Positions 20,498 through 29,948 are shown, counted from the first letter of the stretch. The stretch: DNA of 64,000 nt from Prosthecomicrobium sp. N25 (GCF_037203705.1 NZ_JBBCAT010000002.1:372001-436000); one strand, 5' to 3'. The notes: generated from the sequence alone by a model not told the origin. Numbers and translations are program-made.

Positions 20498-21388
20498 GTG
20501 GCGGACAAGCAGCGTTTCGGCCTTTCCTGTGCCCTCGTGACCCCCTTCGGGGAGGACGGAGCGGTCGACCTTCCCCGGCTCGCCCGCCACGCGCGGAGCG
20601 TCGTGGAGCGCGGCTGCGACACGGTCACGCTCTACGGGACGACGGGCGAGGGCGCGGCCATCGGGATCCGGGACCGGGAGCGGATGGCCGGCGCGGTGAT
20701 CGCCGGCGGGGTTCCGGCCGGCCGGCTCTATGCCGGCGTCGCCTCGGCGGTGCTCGACGACGCGATCGAGCAGGGGCGGATCGCGCTCGGGCTCGGGATG
20801 CGGGGACTGCTCGCGGCGCCACCCTTCTATTTCAAGGGCGTCGACGACGAAGGCCTCTATCGCTGGTTCTCGGCCTTCATCGAAGGCCTCGGCGCGTCCG
20901 CCCGCGAGATCGTGCTCTACCACATCCCCTCGATGACCGCCGTCGGCCTGTCGGTCGATCTGGTCGGGCGGCTCAAGACGGCCTTCCCGGGAGTGGTGAC
21001 GGCGGTGAAGGACTCGGCCTCGAACTGGGAGGGCACCCAGGCCTTCCTGGCGGCGCATCCGGACCTGCAGATCCTGGTCGGAGACGAGCGGCTCCTCGCC
21101 AAGGGGGTCCGGGCGGGAGTGAGCGGCTCGATCAACGGGCTCTCCAACATCGCGCCGGAAATCCTGCGGCCGGTGATCGACGAGGGCCGGGACAGCGAGA
21201 CGGTGATCCGGCTCGTCACCGCTATCGTCAAGCACCCGGTCATGGCGGCCACCAAGGCGCTGGCGGGCCACGTCCACGGCGACCCGGGCTTCGGGCCCAT
21301 GCGGGCGCCGCTGCGGGCTCTGACGGCCGGCGAGCGGGCCGAGCTCGTCGCGGCCTACGAGGCCATCATGGCGGAGGCCAGGGGATGA
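20498..21388 (+). CDS. DapA family (dihydrodipicolinate synthase-like) lyase
   Basis: A 296-residue class I aldolase-type protein of the DHDPS/NAL family. YGTTGEG near residue 45, the tyrosine of LYHIPSM and the Schiff-base lysine in VTAVKDSA are all present. In a catabolic cluster the family often acts as a deaminase or aldolase rather than in lysine synthesis; the 1-pyrroline-4-hydroxy-2-carboxylate deaminase of hydroxyproline breakdown belongs here. GTG 20498, with AGGTGGAG six bases before it, is preferred over ATG 20468, which lies in the operator. Its stop overlaps the GntR start. Confidence 0.88.
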   Translation: MADKQRFGLSCALVTPFGEDGAVDLPRLARHARSVVERGCDTVTLYGTTGEGAAIGIRDRERMAGAVIAGGVPAGRLYAGVASAVLDDAIEQGRIALGLGMRGLLAAPPFYFKGVDDEGLYRWFSAFIEGLGASAREIVLYHIPSMTAVGLSVDLVGRLKTAFPGVVTAVKDSASNWEGTQAFLAAHPDLQILVGDERLLAKGVRAGVSGSINGLSNIAPEILRPVIDEGRDSETVIRLVTAIVKHPVMAATKALAGHVHGDPGFGPMRAPLRALTAGERAELVAAYEAIMAEARG

Positions 21389-22059
21389 CGCCGACCCGGG
21401 CCGCGCGCGAGGGCGCCGAGCCCAAGCTGCGCGAGAAGGCCTACCAGAGCTTCACGGAGCGACTGCTCGCGCGCGAGATCAAGCCCGGGCAGTTCGTCTC
21501 CCAGCGCGAGCTCGTGGAGATCACCGGCCTGCCGCTCGGCGCGATCCGCGAGCTGGTGCCGCGGCTGGAGGCCGAGGGGTTGATCCGCACGGTGCCCCAG
21601 CGCGGCATGCAGGTCGCCCACGTGGACGTCGACCTCATCCGCAACGCGTTCCAGTTCAGGCTCTTCCTGGAAAAGGAGGCGACGGCGCTGTTCGCCGCGG
21701 CGGCGAGCGACGCCCTCATCGCGTCGATGCGGGACGCGCACGAGGGGATCGTCGCCCGCGCCCGGGCCGGGGGCGACCCCGACCTCGTGCCCGACGCCGA
21801 GGAGGTCGACCGGGTGATGCACCAGACCATCGTCGACCACCTGGACAACGACATCATCTCGAAGGCCTTCCGGGTCAACTGGATCAAGATCAAGCTGATC
21901 CGGCGGGACGAGACGCGGCTCTACCAAGGCATGATCCTGCCCGTGATGGGCGACCACCTGCGGGTGATCGACGCCCTGGAGGCCCGCGATCCGGCGGCCG
22001 CCGTCGAAGCCATCGCGGCCCACATCACCAACGCCCGGAACCGGGCACTCGACCTCTGA
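21385..22059 (+). CDS. GntR family regulator with FCD domain
   Basis: A 224-residue FadR-subfamily repressor: an N-terminal winged helix-turn-helix (about 15-80, with GQFVSQRELVEITGLPLGAIRELVPRLEAEGLI) and a C-terminal FCD ligand domain (about 90-215). It overlaps the dapA-like gene by four bases (ATGA), so it is made together with the enzyme it likely controls. The probable target is the palindrome at 20454-20476. The ligand is presumably the pathway substrate, an inference. Confidence 0.92.
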   Translation: MTPTRAAREGAEPKLREKAYQSFTERLLAREIKPGQFVSQRELVEITGLPLGAIRELVPRLEAEGLIRTVPQRGMQVAHVDVDLIRNAFQFRLFLEKEATALFAAAASDALIASMRDAHEGIVARARAGGDPDLVPDAEEVDRVMHQTIVDHLDNDIISKAFRVNWIKIKLIRRDETRLYQGMILPVMGDHLRVIDALEARDPAAAVEAIAAHITNARNRALDL

Positions 22060-22110
22060 GGCGGCGCGCCCGCGCAACGCCCGGACAACCAGCAAAGGGG
22101 GGAAGCGACC

Positions 22111-23106
22111 ATGACCATGACCACCAGCCGCCGGCAGATGCTCGCCGGCACCGCCGCGCTCGCCGCGGGGCTCTCGATGCCGACGGTCCTGCGCGCGCAG
22201 GCGACCGTGATCCGCTGGGGCGACTCGCTGCCCGCCAATCACCCGCAGGTGCAGATGATCGACCGGATCGCCAAGGAGGTGAAGGAGAAGTCGGGCGGAC
22301 GGCTCGAGATCCAGAGCTTCCCGAACGGCCAGCTCGGCTCGGGCAAGGACATGATGGAGGCGGTCGGCTCGGGCGCCCTGACGGCGACCACCGACGGCGC
22401 GGCGGCGCTCGGCGCCTTTCTGCCGCAGCTCTCGGTGATCGAGGCGCCCTATCTCTGGCGCGACGCGGCCCACATGGCGAAGCTCGCCGGCACGTCCGTG
22501 TTCAAGGGCATGAACGACCAGCTGGTCGCCAAGCGCGGCATGCGCATGACCTCGGTGACCTATTACGGCAAGCGCCACCTGACGACCGGCAGCCGGGCCG
22601 TCAAGTCGGCGGCCGACATGGGCGGGTTCAAACTCCGGGTGCCGCCGGTCGACACGTTCCGGGCCATGGCGGAGGCCTGGGGCGCCAAGGCGACGCCGAT
22701 CGCCTTCAACGAGCTCTACCTGGCGCTGAGCCAGGGTGCCGTCGACGGGCAGGAGAACCCGCTGCCGACGATCGCGAGCGCCAAGCTCAACGAGGTTCAG
22801 AAGTATCTCGTCCTGACCGGCCACATCATCACGCCCCGGCTGACCATCTTCAACGAGGACTTCCTGAAGGGGCTGTCGGCCGCGGACCGGGGCATTTTGG
22901 AAGCCGCGATCGCCTCCGGCGCCGTCTGGCAGGACAAGGAACTTTCCGGCCAGGAGGGGACGCTCGTCGACACCCTGAAGGGGGCGGGCATGACGGTGAT
23001 CGAGCCGGACCTCGAAAGCTTCCGCAAGCCGGTCCTCGCGCAGGTGCCGCCGAAGTTCGAGGAGAAGTGGGGGAAGGGCGTGTTCGAGGGCCTGCTCGCC
23101 CTCTGA
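22111..23106 (+). CDS. dctP: TRAP transporter substrate-binding protein DctP
   Basis: A 331-residue periplasmic solute-binding protein. A twin-arginine-like N-terminus (TSRRQMLAGTAALAAGLSMP) with cleavage near LRAQA leads into the DctP fold; GFKLRVPPVDTF holds the arginine that clamps a carboxylate, and ALSQGAVDGQENPL is the family hallmark. An AAAGGGGGGA ribosome site lies about seven bases upstream. It belongs to a complete dctPQM set after the GntR gene. The ligand should be an organic acid or amino acid relative; hydroxyproline-type substrates are suggested by context only. Confidence 0.95.
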   Translation: MTMTTSRRQMLAGTAALAAGLSMPTVLRAQATVIRWGDSLPANHPQVQMIDRIAKEVKEKSGGRLEIQSFPNGQLGSGKDMMEAVGSGALTATTDGAAALGAFLPQLSVIEAPYLWRDAAHMAKLAGTSVFKGMNDQLVAKRGMRMTSVTYYGKRHLTTGSRAVKSAADMGGFKLRVPPVDTFRAMAEAWGAKATPIAFNELYLALSQGAVDGQENPLPTIASAKLNEVQKYLVLTGHIITPRLTIFNEDFLKGLSAADRGILEAAIASGAVWQDKELSGQEGTLVDTLKGAGMTVIEPDLESFRKPVLAQVPPKFEEKWGKGVFEGLLAL

Positions 23107-23238
23107 CTGCGGCCGGGACTCGGGGGCTGCGGCTCGGCGGCGGTTCCGACGGGAGCCGCCCGACGCCGCCGTCCCGCCTCGCGCCGCCGGCCGCGTTGGC
23201 CGGACCCGGCCATCTCCGACCCTGCCTGGAGCCGTTCC

Positions 23239-23736
23239 ATGCGCTTCGCCGTCCGGGCCGTCGACCGCCTCGTCGAGGCGCTCGCGGTCGTGCTCCTCCT
23301 GTCCCTCCTCGCCGCGGTCGTGCTGGGCGTGATCTTCCGGCAGCTCGGGGACCCGCTCGCCTGGTCGGACGAGATGGCGCAGTACCTTCTCGTCTGGACC
23401 GGGTTCGTCGGCTGGGTGATCGCGACCCGGCGGCGCAGCCACATCCGCATCGACGCGCTGGCGTCTCGGCTGCCCGGCGCGGCGCAGAAGGGCCTCGAGG
23501 CGCTCGTCCAGGCCGCGGTGGCGGCGCTCGGGCTCGGGCTGGCGGTCCACGCCGTCCGGCTCATCGAGCGCAACTGGGACGTGGAGGCGGTCAGCCTCCC
23601 CGTTCCGACCGGGCTCCTCTACCTGCCGCTCCCCTTCGTGGGCGCGGTCGTGGCGCTGCAGGCGCTCTTCGAGCTCTCGGCCGTGCTCCGGGGGCGCCCG
23701 TTGCGTTCGGCCAGCGCCGCGGAGGCGATCACGTGA
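23239..23736 (+). CDS. dctQ: TRAP transporter small membrane subunit DctQ
   Basis: A 165-residue four-helix membrane protein of the DctQ family; the LAWSDEMAQYLLVWTGFVGWVIATRRRSHIRID stretch (about residues 37-70) is diagnostic. It pairs with the large subunit, whose GTG start overlaps its stop by four bases. The 132-base gap after dctP is non-coding as far as I can see. Confidence 0.93.
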   Translation: MRFAVRAVDRLVEALAVVLLLSLLAAVVLGVIFRQLGDPLAWSDEMAQYLLVWTGFVGWVIATRRRSHIRIDALASRLPGAAQKGLEALVQAAVAALGLGLAVHAVRLIERNWDVEAVSLPVPTGLLYLPLPFVGAVVALQALFELSAVLRGRPLRSASAAEAIT

Positions 23737-25019
23737 TCACCCTGATGCTCTCCATCCTGGGCGTCTGGTTCGCGGCGCTCCTGCTCGGCCTGCCGCTCTA
23801 CGCGTCGATGGGGCTCGCCGCCTACGCGTTCGTGTATCTGGGCGGCTTCACGCCCAACATCGTGCCTCAGAAGATCGCGCAAGCGGCGAATTCCTTCCCG
23901 CTCCTGGCCGCTCCCCTCTTCGTGCTGATGGGCAACATCCTGAACTCGGCCGGCATCACGGAGCGGATCTTCGGCTTCGCGACGGTCTGCGTGGGATGGC
24001 TCCGGGGCGGGCTCTGCCACGCCAACATCCTGGCCTCCGTGATCTTCGCCGGCATGTCCGGCTCGGCGGTGGCGGATGCGGGCGGGGTCGGGACTCTCGA
24101 GATCAAGGCGATGAAGGACGAGGGCTACGACGTGGAGACCGCGGCGGCGATCACGGCCGCCTCGGCGACGATCGGGCCGATCATCCCGCCCTCGCTGCCG
24201 ATGGTGGTCTACGGGGTGAGCGCCGACGTCTCGATCGGCGGCCTTTTTCTGGCCGGCGTCATCCCCGGGCTGCTGATGGCCGTCACCCTCATGCTGATGG
24301 TGGCGGAGGTCGCCCGTCGGCGGAACCTGCCCCGCCACCCGTTCCCCACGCTTCGTCAGGTGTGGACCGCGTACCGGCGGGCGCACTGGGCGCTGATGAC
24401 GCCCGTCATCCTGTTCGGCGGCATGATGGCCGGCATCTTCACCCCGACCGAAGCGGCGGGCGTGGCGACCGTCTACGCCCTGATCCTCGGCCTGTTCGTC
24501 TACCGCGATTTCCGGATCCGCGACCTGCCGCGGATCGTGGTGGAGACCGTGGAGACGACCGGCATCGTGCTGGCGCTCGTCATGACGGCGGCCGCGCTCG
24601 CCTGGTGCCTGTCGATGTCGCGCATCCCGCAGACGGTCGGGCCGCAGATCGTCGGGGTGGTGGGGGACCCGCTCCTCTTCCTTCTTGTCGTAAACGTGCT
24701 GCTGCTCGTGGTCGGCTGCTTCATGGAGGCGCTCGCCGCCATGCTGATCCTGATCCCGATCCTGACGCCGGCGGCGGCGCAGTTCGGCATCGACCCGATC
24801 CAGTTCGGGCTGATCTTCGTGCTCAACCTCATGATCGGCACGGTCACCCCGCCGGTCGGCGTCGTGCTCTTCGTCACCTCGCGGGTCGCCGGGATCAGCT
24901 TCGAGGCCATGTCGCGGGCCATCCTGCCCTGGCTGATCCCGCTGCTCGCCGTGCTGGTCGCCATCACTTTGTGGCCGCCGCTCACGACCTGGCTGCCGAA
25001 GCTCGTGCTCGGTCGCTGA
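23733..25019 (+). CDS. dctM: TRAP transporter large membrane subunit DctM
   Basis: A 428-residue DctM permease with about twelve membrane segments, using a sodium gradient for uptake. Family segments seen are [55 protein letters not shown] and [18 protein letters not shown]. It starts at GTG 23733 within the stop of dctQ (GTGA). It completes the transporter of the dapA-like operon; no terminator is evident before ispG, 40 bases on. Confidence 0.96.
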   Translation: MITLMLSILGVWFAALLLGLPLYASMGLAAYAFVYLGGFTPNIVPQKIAQAANSFPLLAAPLFVLMGNILNSAGITERIFGFATVCVGWLRGGLCHANILASVIFAGMSGSAVADAGGVGTLEIKAMKDEGYDVETAAAITAASATIGPIIPPSLPMVVYGVSADVSIGGLFLAGVIPGLLMAVTLMLMVAEVARRRNLPRHPFPTLRQVWTAYRRAHWALMTPVILFGGMMAGIFTPTEAAGVATVYALILGLFVYRDFRIRDLPRIVVETVETTGIVLALVMTAAALAWCLSMSRIPQTVGPQIVGVVGDPLLFLLVVNVLLLVVGCFMEALAAMLILIPILTPAAAQFGIDPIQFGLIFVLNLMIGTVTPPVGVVLFVTSRVAGISFEAMSRAILPWLIPLLAVLVAITLWPPLTTWLPKLVLGR

Positions 25020-25059
25020 CGGGGGCGATCGGCGCCCGGACGGGGATTGCCTCTTGACG

Positions 25060-26358
25060 ATGACGAAGACCTCGGCCCATCTCGAAGGACCCGTCAGCCG
25101 GACACGCCCCATGCAGAACCCCTTCGCGCCCGCCCCCCGCCGCCGTTCCGTGGCCGTCGACGTCGGCGGCGTGACGGTCGGCGGCGACGCGCCGATCGTC
25201 GTGCAGTCGATGACCAACACGGACACGGCGGACATCGAAGGGACCGCGCGGCAGGTCGCAGACCTGGCGCGGGCCGGGTCGGAGCTGGTGCGCATCACCG
25301 TGGACCGGGACGAGGCGGCCGCGGCCGTCCCGCACATCCGCGACCGGCTGGCCCGCTGGGGCGTGCGCGTGCCGCTCGTCGGCGACTTCCACTACATCGG
25401 CCACAAGCTGCTCGCCGACCATCCGGCCTGCGCGGAGGCGCTCGCCAAGTACCGGATCAACCCGGGCAACGTCGGCTTCAAGGCGAAGCGGGACAGCCAG
25501 TTCGGGGCGATCGTCGAGAAGGCGATCCAGTACGGCAAGCCGGTCCGCATCGGCGTCAACTGGGGCTCGCTCGACCAGGAGCTGCTGACCCACCTGATGG
25601 ACGAGAACGCGGGCAGCGAAGCCCCCCGGACGGCGCGCGAGGTGATGCACGAGGCGATCGTCCAGTCCGGCCTGCTCTCCGCCGCGCGCGCGGAGGAGAT
25701 CGGGCTGCCGCGCTCGCGGATCGTCATCTCCGCCAAGGTCAGCCAGGTGCAGGACCTCGTCGCCGTCTACGGCGAACTGGCGCGGCGCTGCGACTATGCC
25801 CTGCATCTCGGCCTGACCGAGGCCGGCATGGGGTCGAAGGGGCTGGTCGCCTCGTCGGCCGCCATGGGGATTCTGCTTCAGCAGGGGATCGGCGACACGA
25901 TCCGCTACTCGCTGACCCCCGAGCCGGGCGGCGACCGGACCCGCGAGGTGATCGCCGCGCAGGAACTCCTGCAGACCATGGGGTTCCGCTCCTTCGTGCC
26001 CGTGGTGGCGGCCTGCCCGGGCTGCGGGCGGACCACCTCGACGGTGTTCCAGGAGCTGGCGCGCGACATCCAGGACCACATCCGGACGAACATGCCGGCT
26101 TGGCGCGAGAAGTATCCCGGGGTGGAGGCGCTGAACCTCGCCGTCATGGGCTGCATCGTGAACGGGCCGGGCGAGTCCAAGCATGCCGACATCGGCATCT
26201 CGCTGCCGGGAACGGGGGAGAGTCCGGCGGCGCCCGTCTTCATCGACGGGCAGAAGGCGACGACCTTGCGCGGGCCCGGAATCGCGGAAGCCTTCACGCG
26301 GCTGGTCGAGGACTATATCGAGGCCCGCTTCGGCAAGGGTGCCCGCGCCGCGGAGTGA
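25060..26358 (+). CDS. ispG: 4-hydroxy-3-methylbut-2-en-1-yl diphosphate synthase
   Basis: A 432-residue IspG (GcpE), the iron-sulfur enzyme of the penultimate step of the MEP isoprenoid pathway. The [4Fe-4S] ligands are visible: C319 and C322 in [11 protein letters not shown]365 in [10 protein letters not shown], with E372. The N-terminal TIM-barrel part includes [18 protein letters not shown] 25060 is used; ATG 25111 would drop 17 poorly conserved residues. Functionally it goes with ispA at 28168, though not in one operon. Confidence 0.97.
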   Translation: MTKTSAHLEGPVSRTRPMQNPFAPAPRRRSVAVDVGGVTVGGDAPIVVQSMTNTDTADIEGTARQVADLARAGSELVRITVDRDEAAAAVPHIRDRLARWGVRVPLVGDFHYIGHKLLADHPACAEALAKYRINPGNVGFKAKRDSQFGAIVEKAIQYGKPVRIGVNWGSLDQELLTHLMDENAGSEAPRTAREVMHEAIVQSGLLSAARAEEIGLPRSRIVISAKVSQVQDLVAVYGELARRCDYALHLGLTEAGMGSKGLVASSAAMGILLQQGIGDTIRYSLTPEPGGDRTREVIAAQELLQTMGFRSFVPVVAACPGCGRTTSTVFQELARDIQDHIRTNMPAWREKYPGVEALNLAVMGCIVNGPGESKHADIGISLPGTGESPAAPVFIDGQKATTLRGPGIAEAFTRLVEDYIEARFGKGARAAE

Positions 26359-26375
26359 CCGAGCCGGTCCATCGT

Positions 26376-26399
26376 CCGACCCGGCCCGGACAGGGTCGG
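26376..26399 (+). terminator. hairpin after ispG, possible terminator
   Basis: CCGACCC (26376-26382) and GGGTCGG (26393-26399) form a perfect 7-bp stem with a ten-base loop, 18 bases after the ispG stop. No uridine run follows, so termination is uncertain. Confidence 0.35.
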
Positions 26400-26704
26400 G
26401 CACAATGCCGAGGGGGATAGTCCGGATCGATCCCGGGCGGCTCGACAGGTGCGACGCGATTCGGGTCGGGCCCGGCCTCCGCGGCCTCGGGCCTAAATCG
26501 GTTGGAGCATCCCGATGCGTCGCCGCCCGCTTGAAACTTTTTTGGCCTGCCCTTAAGCGCAGGTTTTGCTTCCGCTAACAAAGTTGCGCCGGACGCTTCC
26601 CTACGGCAACGGAATGGCCTTTCAATCGGTTTGCAGTACGGCCGATTACCTGGGTTCGAGCGGACCAACGCAAATTCCTAATGTTTTCTTGACCGGCTAG
26701 GCTT
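26400..26704. other. non-coding, less GC-rich gap with weak hairpin
   Basis: No gene is supported here. The stretch is clearly poorer in GC than its surroundings. It holds a small hairpin, CCTGC (26546-26550) with GCAGG (26559-26563), followed by TTTT, which could be a weak terminator. The remainder leads into the promoter at 26705. Confidence 0.5.
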
Positions 26705-26733
26705 TTGACGACAAGGGGACTTGGGCGTATATC
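26705..26733 (+). promoter_or_regulatory. strong sigma-70-type promoter of the binding-protein gene
   Basis: TTGACG (26705-26710), exactly 17 bases, TATATC (26728-26733). This is the best housekeeping-type promoter I see in the window. It predicts a leader of about 110 bases before the ATG at 26853. Confidence 0.72.
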
Positions 26734-26794
26734 GTTTTCACCCGCCGACGACGCGGGTCAACAAGCATTCGCAAGTTCAAGAGGAACGCCGGAA

Positions 26795-26827
26795 GGGGCA
26801 CTGCCCCGTTGCGGGATGACGTCCCGC
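26795..26827 (+). promoter_or_regulatory. two tandem hairpins in mRNA leader
   Basis: GGGGC-ACT-GCCCC (26795-26807, with an extra A-T closing position) and GCGGGA-TGACG-TCCCGC (26811-26827) are back to back, 25 bases before the ATG and just ahead of the GGGAGAAG ribosome site. They may stabilise the message or regulate it. Confidence 0.45.
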
Positions 26828-26852
26828 GCCCAGTTTCCGGGAGAAGCCTTCG

Positions 26853-28061
26853 ATGTCTCGCATGGTCCTCGCCGCCGCTGCCTCCGCCCTCGCGGCCTCC
26901 GCGGCCCTCGCTCCGGCTTTCGCCGGCGACGTGCCGGCGGTTTACCCGGGCCTCGATGTCGGCTACTTCAAGACCGTCGTGCTGCCGGCCGCCAAGCCGG
27001 GCGCCGTGGTCACCGTCTATGCCGACGACGCGCGCTTCCAGCGCCTCTTCGCCGAAACGGTCGTGCCGCGGCTCGCCAAGTCGCACGGCTTCCAGGTCCG
27101 CTTCGTGGTCAAGCCGGCGGACGTCATCCTGTCCGAGATCGCCAACGCCAGGGCCGCCGGGGAACCGAGCCCGGCCGACCTCGTGCTGGTCGGCGAGCGC
27201 ACCACGCGCCGGCTCATGGACGCGAGCCTCGTCACACCCTTCGACCTCCGCGCCGTCCTGCCGAACGGCCGCGACCTCGACCCGCGGGTCGCCACGGTGG
27301 CGGACGGGGCCTACACGGGCGGGGTCGCGATCCCGTTCCACGTGGCCCGGCAGGTCGTGGCCTACGACTCGCGCAGCGTCTCGGCCGAGGATCTGTCCGA
27401 CCTGGCGCGGCTCGCCAACTACGCTTCGGTCAACCCGGGCCGGTTCGGCTATGCGGGTTGGACGGGCGCCTCCGCGTCCTTCGTGGAGACCGCCGCGGTC
27501 GGGCTCGCCTCGCCTGCCTGCCGGTCGCGGCTCTACGACACCGAGATCGGCAGCGCCGCGGCGGGCTTCGCCAAGGGCGACTGCGGGCAGTCCGTGGCGG
27601 CCTACTTCAAGGGGCTCAGGCTGCATGCGACCGTCGCCCGCACGCCGGCCGAACTTCTGCTGAAGCTCTCCAACGGCAGCCTCAAGGTCGCGGTCACGGT
27701 CGACTCCGACGTGGCGGAAGCCGCCCTGCGCGGCGCGATGCCGGCCTCCGTGAAGGTCGCGACCGTGCCGGGCCAGGTCTTCGAGACGGTCGGCGTCATG
27801 GTGCCGAAGGGCGTCAAGGACTTCGCGCCGGCCCTCGTGGTCGCCGACGACCTGATGTCCGCGACGGTGCAGAAGACGAAGCTCGAGCGCTTCGGCTCGG
27901 CCTCCGCGCGGCTCTCCGTCAAGGCGCCGCCGGCGATCGCAGCCTGGTTCGCCCAGCCGGTGTCGGAGGATGCCAGCGCACGGGCCCGGCCGGTGTCGGA
28001 GGTTGCCGACGCGCTCGCGGCGCGGGTCTTCGGCCCGGCCTCGGATCTCGCCTCCCGCTGA
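26853..28061 (+). CDS. periplasmic substrate-binding-protein-like protein
   Basis: A 402-residue secreted protein with a signal peptide ending near AFAGD (residue 24). The mature part has the pattern of an extracellular solute-binding protein (KPGAVVTVYADDARFQRLF, ADLVLVGERTTRRLMDAS, AYTGGVAIPFHVARQVVAYDSRSV). No ABC permease or ATPase lies near. GGGAGAAG stands six bases before the ATG, and a strong promoter and structured leader suggest high expression. The ligand is unknown. It could be a receptor for a distant transporter or a cell-envelope protein. Confidence 0.7.
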   Translation: MSRMVLAAAASALAASAALAPAFAGDVPAVYPGLDVGYFKTVVLPAAKPGAVVTVYADDARFQRLFAETVVPRLAKSHGFQVRFVVKPADVILSEIANARAAGEPSPADLVLVGERTTRRLMDASLVTPFDLRAVLPNGRDLDPRVATVADGAYTGGVAIPFHVARQVVAYDSRSVSAEDLSDLARLANYASVNPGRFGYAGWTGASASFVETAAVGLASPACRSRLYDTEIGSAAAGFAKGDCGQSVAAYFKGLRLHATVARTPAELLLKLSNGSLKVAVTVDSDVAEAALRGAMPASVKVATVPGQVFETVGVMVPKGVKDFAPALVVADDLMSATVQKTKLERFGSASARLSVKAPPAIAAWFAQPVSEDASARARPVSEVADALAARVFGPASDLASR

Positions 28062-28076
28062 TCGACCAGCATCGTC

Positions 28077-28156
28077 GGACCGGCCCAGAGGCTCTCCCGC
28101 CTGCGGGCCGGTCCGCGTTCGAGCACCCCGGCGGCGAACCCCGATCGCCGCCGGGG
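28077..28156. terminator. pair of strong hairpins between convergent genes
   Basis: GGACCGGCCC (28077-28086) pairs with GGGCCGGTCC (28105-28114), and CCCCGGCGGCGA (28126-28137) pairs perfectly with TCGCCGCCGGGG (28145-28156). A third, TCGCGCTG/CAGCGCGA (28157-28176), overlaps the ispA stop. No uridine runs follow. They lie exactly between two genes that run towards each other, so a bidirectional transcript-end role is likely. Confidence 0.55.
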
Positions 28157-28167
28157 TCGCGCTGCAT

Positions 28168-29109
28168 TCAGCGCGACCGGAAGGCCACGAACAGGGCGGC
28201 GTCCGAGAGGGCGGCCGCGCGCGACCCGAAGGGCTCGAGGAGCGCTTCCGCCTCGGCGACGAGGCCGCCCAGCACCTCCCGCATGGCCTCGGCGCCCTCG
28301 AGGGCCACGAGCGTGGCCTTCCCGCGGGCGGCGTCCTTGCCGGTGGCCTTGCCGGCCGTCTCGGCACTCGCCTCCACGTCGATGAGATCGTCGGCGATCT
28401 GGAAGGCGCGGCCGAGCAGGCGGGCGTAGCGGGCGAGCCGGTCGCGCTCGGCCGGGTCGGCGCGACCCAGGAGGGCGCCGATTTCGACCGAGACGGCAAT
28501 GAGGGCGCCGGTCTTCATGGCCTGCAGGCGGCCGATCTCCTCCGCGTCGAGGTCCTGCGGCCGGCCGTCCGGCTCGTAGCGGCCCTCCGCGGCGAGGTCG
28601 AGCGCCTGGCCGCCGACCATGCCGCCGGCGCCGGCGGCGCGGGCCAGCGCCAGCACCATGGCGGCGCGGACGGCCGGATCCGCGTCCGTGTCCGGATCGG
28701 CGAGGATGTCGAACGCCATGGTGAGCAGGGCGTCGCCGGCCAGGATGGCGGTCGCCTCGTCGTAGGCCCGGTGCACGGTCGGGCGGCCCCGGCGCATGTC
28801 GTCGTCGTCCATGGCGGGCAGGTCGTCATGCACGAGGCTGTAGCAGTGCACCATCTCGACCGCCGCGGCGGCGCGCAGCACGCCGGTGCCGTCGACGCCG
28901 AAGAGGCGGGCGGTCTCCACCACCAGCCACGGGCGCAGCCGCTTGCCGCCGGCCAGCGCGGCGTGGCGGATCGCCGCCATGAGGCGGGGCGGACGCTCGA
29001 TCTCGCCCGGCCGGACGGTTTCGTCGAGCAGGTCCTCGAGGGCGGTCTCGAGGGCGGCGGCGAAGACGGCGAGTTCGATCTCGAACCCGGAGGTGCTCGG
29101 CAGGGTCAC
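28168..29109 (-). CDS. ispA: polyprenyl (farnesyl/geranylgeranyl) diphosphate synthase
   Basis: A 313-residue short-chain trans-prenyl synthase of the IspA group. The first aspartate motif is DDLPAMDDDD at 95-104 and the second is DDLID at 240-244, with GGKRLRP at 54-60 binding isopentenyl diphosphate. It makes farnesyl diphosphate for quinones, hopanoids and undecaprenyl carriers. Standing alone, it is not beside dxs as in many relatives. Confidence 0.93.
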   Translation of the reverse strand: MTLPSTSGFEIELAVFAAALETALEDLLDETVRPGEIERPPRLMAAIRHAALAGGKRLRPWLVVETARLFGVDGTGVLRAAAAVEMVHCYSLVHDDLPAMDDDDMRRGRPTVHRAYDEATAILAGDALLTMAFDILADPDTDADPAVRAAMVLALARAAGAGGMVGGQALDLAAEGRYEPDGRPQDLDAEEIGRLQAMKTGALIAVSVEIGALLGRADPAERDRLARYARLLGRAFQIADDLIDVEASAETAGKATGKDAARGKATLVALEGAEAMREVLGGLVAEAEALLEPFGSRAAALSDAALFVAFRSR

Positions 29110-29235
29110 GGGATCACGGGCCTCGGCTTACGGCGGCTGGACGGGCTCAGTCGGGACGGCGGTATCGCCTTGGCTTGGGTAGCCGAAAACCGCTAGGCTT
29201 TGAAGCATGGGATCGACGGGCGGGAGAGCGGCCGG

Positions 29236-29910
29236 GTGAGGATCTGGATCCGGCGGGTCGCCTGGGCCCTCGTCGTCCTGGCGGCCGTGCCGCTCGGGCT
29301 GACCCTCCTGTACCGCATCGTCGATCCGGTCTCGACCCTGATGCTCGCCGACCAGGTGCGCGGCCGCCCGGTCGACCGGCGCTGGGTGCCGCTCGACCGG
29401 ATCTCGCCGGAGGTGGTCAGGGCGGTGGTGAGTTCGGAGGACGCCCGCTTCTGCAGCCACCACGGCATCGACTGGGCGGAGATCGACCGGGCCGTGGACG
29501 TGTCGGAACGGACCGGGCGCGGCCCTCGCGGGGTCTCGACCCTGACCATGCAGGTCGCCAAAAACCTCTTCCTCTGGCCGCAGCGGTCCTGGCTGCGCAA
29601 GATCCTGGAGGCCCCGCTCGCGCTCTGGATCGACCTCGTGCTGCCGAAGCGGCGGGTGCTGGAGATCTACCTCAACATCGCCGAATGGGGCCCGGGCGGG
29701 GTCTACGGGATCGAGGCCGGCGCCCAGAGGGCGTTCCGCAAGCCCGCGTCCGCCCTGGGCCCCCGGGAGGCCGCCATCATGGCGACGGCCCTGCCGAACC
29801 CGATCCTGCGCGACCCGTCGCGCCCGAGCCGGCGTCACCAGGGGCTCGCCTCCATCATCGAGCGGCGCGCCCGGGCGGCCGGCGCGACACTCGACTGCCT
29901 GAAGGGATGA
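29236..29910 (+). CDS. mtgA: monofunctional peptidoglycan transglycosylase
   Basis: A 224-residue MtgA. A single membrane anchor (about residues 8-28) leads to a GT51 domain; the catalytic glutamate is E68 in SSEDARFC, and GVSTLTMQVAKNLFLW and LNIAEWGPGGVYGIEAGA are the other hallmarks. It polymerises lipid II into glycan strands. GTG 29236 with GGGAG nine bases upstream is preferred; a TTG at 29200 would extend the N-terminus by 12 residues. Confidence 0.95.
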   Translation: MRIWIRRVAWALVVLAAVPLGLTLLYRIVDPVSTLMLADQVRGRPVDRRWVPLDRISPEVVRAVVSSEDARFCSHHGIDWAEIDRAVDVSERTGRGPRGVSTLTMQVAKNLFLWPQRSWLRKILEAPLALWIDLVLPKRRVLEIYLNIAEWGPGGVYGIEAGAQRAFRKPASALGPREAAIMATALPNPILRDPSRPSRRHQGLASIIERRARAAGATLDCLKG

Positions 29911-29948
29911 CGTCGGGGCGGGGGCGGCATTTTTCGGACCGGGCACAC

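Noticed and set aside
26783-26809. GGAAC followed by CGTT before the binding-protein gene
   Set aside because: The spacer is 19 bases, too long for EcfG, and a good TTGACG/TATATC promoter lies upstream.
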